Source: DASUPK01 sp963815665 (GTDB taxonomy: Bacteria > Actinomycetota > Thermoleophilia > Solirubrobacterales > 70-9). From it: a stretch of DNA of 64,000 nucleotides. The translations under genes and the position numbers were made by a program. Positions 59,686 through 64,000 of the stretch are shown here, piece after piece. The first letter of the stretch is position 1. The number at the start of each line of letters is the position of its first letter. The stretch covers positions 310,001 to 374,000 of the forward strand of contig CAWFHN010000011.1 in NCBI GenBank assembly GCA_963815665.1. The letters are read 5' to 3'. The notes under the pieces are model-generated. The model made no database searches. It saw only the letters and a program-made list of their open reading frames with translations, and was not told the origin of the DNA.

Positions 59686-60785
59686 GAGACCCGCGCGTCA
59701 CAGCGCTCGCGCAGATTCTCGTCCGGCACTCGACGAAGGTCGGCGAGGGCGACGTCTGCACCATCGAGGGGGAGTCCGCCGCCGAGCCGCTGCTCCAGGC
59801 GGTCTACGAGGAGGTCCTGCGGGCGGGCGGCAACCCGATCGTGCACATGGCGATGGAGGGTCAGTCGGCGTCCTATTTCGAGCACGCCTCCGACGAGCAG
59901 CTGCAGTGGATCTCACCGGTCGCCGAGTGGGCGGTCGAGAACGCAGACGTTCGTATCGCGGTGATGGCGAGCCAGAACACCCGCGCGCTCTCCCAGGTCC
60001 CGCCGGAGCGCCAGGCGATGCGCCAGGGGGCGACACAGAAGCTGATGAAGCGGGCGATGGAGCGGAGCGCCGAGGGGACCTATCGCTGGGCGCTCACCCT
60101 CTTCCCGACGCACGCCTACGCGTCGGAGGCGGGGATGGGGCTGACCGCGTATGAGGACTTCTATTACGGCGCCTGTCTGGCGACGGACGACGATCCCGTG
60201 GGTGCTTGGGCCCGGACTTCCGAGGAGACAAAACGCCTGGCCGACTGGATCCAGGGCCGCTCCGAGGTGCACGTCACGGGCGACGGCACGGACCTCCGTC
60301 TCGGCATCGAGGACAGGACCTTCATCGCGGCGGACGGCAAGCACAACATGCCCGACGGCGAGTTCTTCACCGGCCCGGTCGAGGACTCCGCCGAGGGCGA
60401 GATCTCCTTCCACCTGCCGGCTAGCTACGCGGGCCGCGAGGTGGCGGGCGTGCACTTCCGGTTCGAGGGAGGCAAGGTCGTCGACGCGAGCGCGGAGAAG
60501 GGCGAGGAGTTCCTGATCGAGATGCTCGACACCGACGATGGAGCGCGGCGTCTGGGCGAGCTCGGGATAGGGACCAACTACGGCATCACAAACGGCACCG
60601 GCGAGATCCTGCTCGACGAGAAGATCGGTGGCACGGTCCACCTGGCCGTCGGCCGCTCATATCCCGAGACGGGCGGCGTCAACGAGTCGGCGATCCACTG
60701 GGACATGATCTGCGACCTGCGCAAGGGCGGGCAGATCGAGGTCGACGGCGAGCCGCTCCAGCGCGACGGAAGCTTCGTGGTCTAG
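59682..60785 (+). CDS. M29-family metal-dependent aminopeptidase
   Basis: A 367-residue member of the thermophilic aminopeptidase M29 family (AmpS/AmpT-like). Key parts are VGEGDVCTIEGESAAEPLLQAVYEEVLRAGGNPIVHM, LRLGIEDRTFIAADGKHNMPDGEFFTGPVEDSAEGEISF, LGELGIGTNYGIT, TVHLAVGRSYPETGG and SAIHWDMICDLRKGG, which carry the metal-binding Glu, His, Tyr and Asp residues. It removes N-terminal residues from peptides. The ATG at 59682 overlaps the pdxT stop, making a pdxS-pdxT-peptidase operon. Confidence 0.94.
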   Translation: MRDPRVTALAQILVRHSTKVGEGDVCTIEGESAAEPLLQAVYEEVLRAGGNPIVHMAMEGQSASYFEHASDEQLQWISPVAEWAVENADVRIAVMASQNTRALSQVPPERQAMRQGATQKLMKRAMERSAEGTYRWALTLFPTHAYASEAGMGLTAYEDFYYGACLATDDDPVGAWARTSEETKRLADWIQGRSEVHVTGDGTDLRLGIEDRTFIAADGKHNMPDGEFFTGPVEDSAEGEISFHLPASYAGREVAGVHFRFEGGKVVDASAEKGEEFLIEMLDTDDGARRLGELGIGTNYGITNGTGEILLDEKIGGTVHLAVGRSYPETGGVNESAIHWDMICDLRKGGQIEVDGEPLQRDGSFVV

Positions 60786-60895
60786 GGCCTGCAAGGCGAC
60801 CCGCAACCCTGACCTTCGGATCGGGTTTTATGGGGAGCAATCGGTAGGCGCTCGACGGGGAGAACGAGCCCTCCATGAGCAGGAGGGACAAACGA

Positions 60896-61525
60896 ATGTT
60901 CGGACTCAAGCTGGGGCGGACGGCGCTGCTGGCAGTGGCGGTCATGGCCCTGGGTCTCGTCATGGCGGCGCCGGCCGCGCAGGCCAGGAAGAAGGTGATC
61001 ACCAAGACGTACCAGGTGGGAGTGGGTTCGCGGTCGGGTGGCCTGCCAATCAGCATTCCGGATGGCGGAGGAGCGGCGCAGCAGCTGGTCCGGGATCCGG
61101 TCTTCGTCAAGAAGCTCAACCCTCGCGGCAAGATCAAGGACGTCGATGTGGGGGTTCGGATCACCCACCCGTTCGCGAGCGACGTGGAGATCTATCTCGC
61201 CACGCCGCGCGGCGTCTACAACTTGGCCCATGACGTCGGCGGCAACGGCAACAACTACGGCAACGGGTTCGCGGGCTGCGGCGGCGGCCTGACGACGTTC
61301 GACAGCGAGACGCCGACGCCGATCGCCACTCCGGGGCTGCAGGCGCCGTTCGTCGGGTTCTACGCGCCACAGGAGAGCCTCAAGTTCCTCAACGGGCTCG
61401 GGGGCAAGAAGGCGACCAACGCCGTCTGGTCGCTGCTGGTGCTGGATGACAACAACATGCACGGCACCGGCACGGTCGACTGCTTCAAGTTGACGGTGCG
61501 CGAGACCAACCCGAAAAAGAAATAG
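60896..61525 (+). CDS. secreted P-domain (proprotein convertase-like) protein
   Basis: A 209-residue secreted protein with signal peptide GRTALLAVAVMALGLVMAAPAAQA. The mature part matches a stand-alone P/Homo B domain: GLPISIPDGGG, DVDVGVRITHPFASDVEIYLATPRG, YNLAHDVGGNGNNYGNGF, and AVWSLLVLDDNNMHGTGTVDCFKLTV. It normally accompanies subtilisin-like proteases, but no protease is adjacent. The tail ends in three Lys. ATG 60896 with AGGAGGGA upstream is preferred to ATG 60875. It is followed by a terminator. Confidence 0.85.
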   Translation: MFGLKLGRTALLAVAVMALGLVMAAPAAQARKKVITKTYQVGVGSRSGGLPISIPDGGGAAQQLVRDPVFVKKLNPRGKIKDVDVGVRITHPFASDVEIYLATPRGVYNLAHDVGGNGNNYGNGFAGCGGGLTTFDSETPTPIATPGLQAPFVGFYAPQESLKFLNGLGGKKATNAVWSLLVLDDNNMHGTGTVDCFKLTVRETNPKKK

Positions 61526-61550
61526 CGGTGCAACCGCCGGGGCGGTGAGA

Positions 61551-61572
61551 CGGGGCGCCCGGGGGCGCCCCG
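61551..61572 (+). terminator. G/C-rich hairpin terminator
   Basis: GGGGCGCCC and GGGCGCCCC are separated by two bases, plus one outer pair, 26 bases downstream of the P-domain gene and before yebC. In the folded form the loop would open by one pair. Confidence 0.65.
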
Positions 61573-61605
61573 CTCACTTCCCTGAGCGCTCTTAGAATCG
61601 ATGGC

Positions 61606-62361
61606 ATGTCGGGTCACTCCAAGTGGTCATCGATCAAGCACAAGAAGGGCGCTGCGGACGCCAAGCGCGGCAAGCTCTTCACCAAGCTGGCGCGGGCGAT
61701 CACGGTCGCCGCTCGGGACGGCGGCGGCAACGTGGAGGCGAACCCCGCGCTCGGCCTCGCGGTGCAGAAGGCCAGGGACGCATCGATGCCCAAGGACAAC
61801 ATCCAGCGGGCGATCGACCGCGGCACCGGCGAAGGGGACGATGCCGCCGCGATCGAGGTCGTGGTCTACGAAGGCTACGGGCCCGGCGGCGCCGCGATCC
61901 TGGTCGACGCCCTGACGGACAACCGCAACCGCACCGGCTCCGAGGTGCGTCACGCGTTCGACAGTCACGGCGGCAGCCTCGGCGAGCCCGGCTCGGTCGC
62001 CTGGCAGTTCGAGAAGAGAGGCGTGATCCTGGTCGACGGCGACCGCTACGGCGAGGACGACCTGATACCGGCGATCGACGCGGGCGCCGAGGACGTCGCG
62101 GAGGACGGAGATCTGCTCAAGGTGACGACGAGTGCGTCGGACCTGGCGGCGGTCCGGTCGGCCCTGGAGTCGGCGGAGGTGGAGGTCCAGTCCGCGGAGC
62201 TCTCCATGGAGCCGAAGAACACCGTCGAGGTGGGGGAGAGCGAGGCACTCGCGCTGCTGCGCCTGATGGACTCGCTCGAGGATCACGACGACGTGGACTC
62301 GGTGCACGCGAACTTCGACGTCCCGGAGGAGATTCTGGAGAAGGCCGCCGCCGCAGGCTGA
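61606..62361 (+). CDS. yebC: YebC/TACO1-family protein (transcription or translation factor)
   Basis: YebC-family proteins regulate ribosome stalling and transcription. The 251-residue protein has MSGHSKWSSIKHKKGAADAKRGKLFTKLARAI at the N-terminus, IQRAIDRGTGEG, YEGYGPGGAAILVDALTDNRNRT and the acidic C-terminal domain. Length is normal. It lies upstream of ruvCAB, as in many bacteria, with an 86-base gap before ruvC. Confidence 0.96.
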   Translation: MSGHSKWSSIKHKKGAADAKRGKLFTKLARAITVAARDGGGNVEANPALGLAVQKARDASMPKDNIQRAIDRGTGEGDDAAAIEVVVYEGYGPGGAAILVDALTDNRNRTGSEVRHAFDSHGGSLGEPGSVAWQFEKRGVILVDGDRYGEDDLIPAIDAGAEDVAEDGDLLKVTTSASDLAAVRSALESAEVEVQSAELSMEPKNTVEVGESEALALLRLMDSLEDHDDVDSVHANFDVPEEILEKAAAAG

Positions 62362-62447
62362 GCGGCACGTCCTTTCTTGCGGAATCACCGGGATCGTGTT
62401 TCCGCCCCGTTGAAGGACATCCGGGGGTGGAGTGAGAATGGGAGTGC

Positions 62448-62996
62448 GTGATCGTCATCGGTATCGATCCGGGTACTGCCAACACCGGATTCGGCGTGGT
62501 CCGCACGTCCGGTGAGCGGATGGTTGCGCTGGATGGGGGAGTGATCGAGACCCCGTCCGGCCTCCAGTCCGAGCAGCGGCTCGCCCGCCTGCACGACTCG
62601 CTCGGGGAGCTGATCCGCTGGCACGAGCCCAAGGCGATGGCGCTCGAGGACCTCTTCTTCGGCAAGAACGTCGCCTCCGCCCTCAGCGTCGGCGAGGCGC
62701 GGGGCGTCGCGCTCCTGGCGGCGGCGAAGCAGGATCTCCCATGCTTCGACTACACGCCCCAGGCCGTGAAGAAGGCCGTCTGCGGGTCGGGCTCGGCCGA
62801 CAAGGGCCAGGTGCAGCGCATGGTCGCGACCCTGCTCGGGCTTCCCGAGCCGCCGGCTCCGGACCATGCGGCCGACGCCTTCGCCGTGGCGATCTGCCAC
62901 GCCGGCACGGCCGGGGCACGCCGGGCCCTCCAGTTCGGGCAGCCGCGGGCCGGCATGACGCCTTCGCTCGCGACCCGCCAGCGCCTGGCCGGTTAA
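62448..62996 (+). CDS. ruvC: Holliday junction resolvase RuvC
   Basis: RuvC cuts Holliday junctions symmetrically. The 182-residue protein has the RNase-H-like acidic residues: Asp in VIGIDPGTANTGFGVV, Glu in ALEDLFFGKNVASA, and Asp in PDHAADAFAVAIC. The start is GTG. It precedes ruvA by 33 bases and is clearly part of the ruvCAB operon. Confidence 0.96.
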   Translation: MIVIGIDPGTANTGFGVVRTSGERMVALDGGVIETPSGLQSEQRLARLHDSLGELIRWHEPKAMALEDLFFGKNVASALSVGEARGVALLAAAKQDLPCFDYTPQAVKKAVCGSGSADKGQVQRMVATLLGLPEPPAPDHAADAFAVAICHAGTAGARRALQFGQPRAGMTPSLATRQRLAG

Positions 62997-63029
62997 AGGC
63001 ATCCGGGCGCACGCCCAGAATCCCTAGGC

Positions 63030-63629
63030 ATGATCGCCTCCGTCAGCGGAGAGGTGCTCGTTCGCCGTCCCGACTACGTCGTGATCGACGCCGGCGGCGT
63101 CGGGTATCGCCTCGCCGTCTCCTCCGAGACCCTCAAGGCGGTCCCGGCGCGCGGCAAGGCGGCATCGCTGCACGCCCATCTGGTGGCGCGGGAGGACTCG
63201 CTCAGCCTCTATGGCTTCGCGAGCGAGGAGGAGCGTGACCTCTTCCTGCACCTGATCTCGGTCGGCGGCGTTGGGCCCAAGGTCGCGATGGCCGTGCTCT
63301 CCGGCGGTTCGGTGCGGGAGCTGCTTCGGGCGATCGCGGCGGGAGACGCCAAGCGCTTCCAGGCCGTTCCCGGGGTCGGCAAGCGCACCGCCGAGCGGAT
63401 CATCGTCGAGCTCCGCGAGAGGGTCGCCGGCGAGATCGAGGCCGACGCCGACGCCGCGGCGCTCGCGCCGGGCGAGGAGGACCCGCGGTCGCTGGCCCGC
63501 GAGGGCCTGCTCAACCTGGGCTACACGCCGCCCGAGGCCGAGAAGCTGCTGTCGGGCGCCCAGGGCGAGACCCCCGAGGAGATCGTCCAGGCAGCGCTGC
63601 GGAGCGCAGCGGGGGCGAAGGCGGCGTGA
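63030..63629 (+). CDS. ruvA: Holliday junction helicase subunit RuvA
   Basis: RuvA binds four-way junctions and recruits the RuvB motor. The 199-residue protein has the OB-fold domain I (MIASVSGEVLVRRPDYVVIDAGGVGYRLAVS), helix-hairpin-helix motifs in domain II (LISVGGVGPKVAMAVLSG, FQAVPGVGKRTAERIIVEL) and domain III (LNLGYTPPEAEKLL), which contacts RuvB. The stop overlaps the ruvB GTG start. Confidence 0.96.
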   Translation: MIASVSGEVLVRRPDYVVIDAGGVGYRLAVSSETLKAVPARGKAASLHAHLVAREDSLSLYGFASEEERDLFLHLISVGGVGPKVAMAVLSGGSVRELLRAIAAGDAKRFQAVPGVGKRTAERIIVELRERVAGEIEADADAAALAPGEEDPRSLAREGLLNLGYTPPEAEKLLSGAQGETPEEIVQAALRSAAGAKAA

Positions 63630-64000
63630 CGGAGCCCGGCAAGGGGATCCGCACCCCCGGCATCGATGACGACGAGGGGGAGGTCGTCATCCACGATGCG
63701 CGGGCCGCCGGCGCGGACGACGACTTCGATCGCTCGCTTCGGCCGCCGAAGCTCGAGGACTTCGTCAACCAGGTCCAGGTCACCGAACAGCTCGGGATCT
63801 TCATCGAGGCCGCGCGCAGGAGGGAGGAGGCGCTCGACCACGTCCTGCTGGCCGGCCCGCCCGGCCTCGGCAAGACGTCGCTGGCGTACATCATCGCGGC
63901 GGAGCTGAGCGTCCCGATGGTGCAGACCGCCGGTCCCGCGCTGGAGCGCAAGGCCGACATCGCCGCGTTCCTGACCTCGCTCGAGCCCGGCAGCGTGTTC
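63626..64000 (+). CDS. ruvB: Holliday junction helicase subunit RuvB, N-terminal part
   Basis: The AAA+ motor that drives branch migration. The 125 visible residues include an N-terminal acidic extension (IDDDEGEVVIHDARAAGADDDFD), the family start RSLRPPKLEDFVNQVQVTEQLGIFIEAARRR and Walker A LLAGPPGLGKTSLAYIIA, then MVQTAGPALERKADIAAFLTSLEPGSVF. The gene runs out of the window. GTG 63626 overlaps the ruvA stop (GTGA). Confidence 0.96.
   Translation, partial: MTEPGKGIRTPGIDDDEGEVVIHDARAAGADDDFDRSLRPPKLEDFVNQVQVTEQLGIFIEAARRREEALDHVLLAGPPGLGKTSLAYIIAAELSVPMVQTAGPALERKADIAAFLTSLEPGSVF

Overview
This window is high-GC chromosomal DNA with GTG/TTG starts, ATGA/GTGA gene overlaps and actinobacterial housekeeping clusters (tlyA-nadK-recN-steA-pyrG, a DUF3866 gene, xerD, pdxST, yebC-ruvCAB). 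The best guess for the source is a deep-branching actinobacterium of the class Thermoleophilia (Solirubrobacterales-like). That placement is inferred from gene content and protein style (secreted lysine-tailed proteins, zinc-ribbon and DUF proteins), not from a marker-gene tree.

Layout. 1-3.3 kb: the end of dxs, a zinc-ribbon protein, a membrane protein and a DHA2-type exporter. 3.3-6.6 kb: a minus-strand group of four genes, an OmpR-type response regulator and histidine kinase bracketed by two secreted low-complexity Ser/Gly/Asp-rich proteins. 7.2-16.2 kb: tlyA, nadK, recN, a SteA-like protein, a short MraY/WecA-like membrane glycosyltransferase and pyrG, interrupted by a divergent MarR/exporter cassette with a clear operator palindrome. 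16.7-23.1 kb: M20 peptidase, DUF3866, NUDIX, xerD, mutM, P1-family peptidase and recO. Four of these genes carry single-base insertions, five in total, which looks more like sequence error than decay. 23.9-27.6 kb: dgt, dnaG, an HTH/HNH endonuclease and tRNA-Asn, with a drop in GC from mid-dnaG to the tRNA.

27.6-35.1 kb: glycosyltransferases, SDR enzymes, a thioredoxin-like lipoprotein, an orphan HPt protein, a CAU tRNA, a STAS protein and a Crp-like regulator. 35.2-39.1 kb: secreted cell-envelope proteins, including two NlpC/P60-type paralogues that each follow what looks like a cyclic-di-AMP (ydaO/yuaA) riboswitch. 39.6-50.6 kb: a TetR regulator with a perfect operator palindrome, DUF2867, a pyridine-nucleotide disulfide oxidoreductase, greA, a lipid-related group (flippase-like protein, lipid kinase, PAP2), DUF2252, and an ECF sigma factor with a YCII partner where the sigma frame has no ordinary start codon.

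52.3-58.0 kb is the most unusual region. An RpiR-type regulator precedes a tightly overlapping operon encoding a response-regulator receiver fused to a PIG-L deacetylase, an ATP-grasp ligase, a PHP phosphoesterase, a membrane processive family-2 glycosyltransferase and a small membrane protein. This reads like a signal-regulated pathway for making or modifying an amino-sugar polymer or glycoconjugate, and I know of no described system with this composition. 58.2-64 kb: the pyridoxal-phosphate synthase operon with an M29 aminopeptidase, a secreted P-domain protein, yebC, ruvC, ruvA and the start of ruvB.
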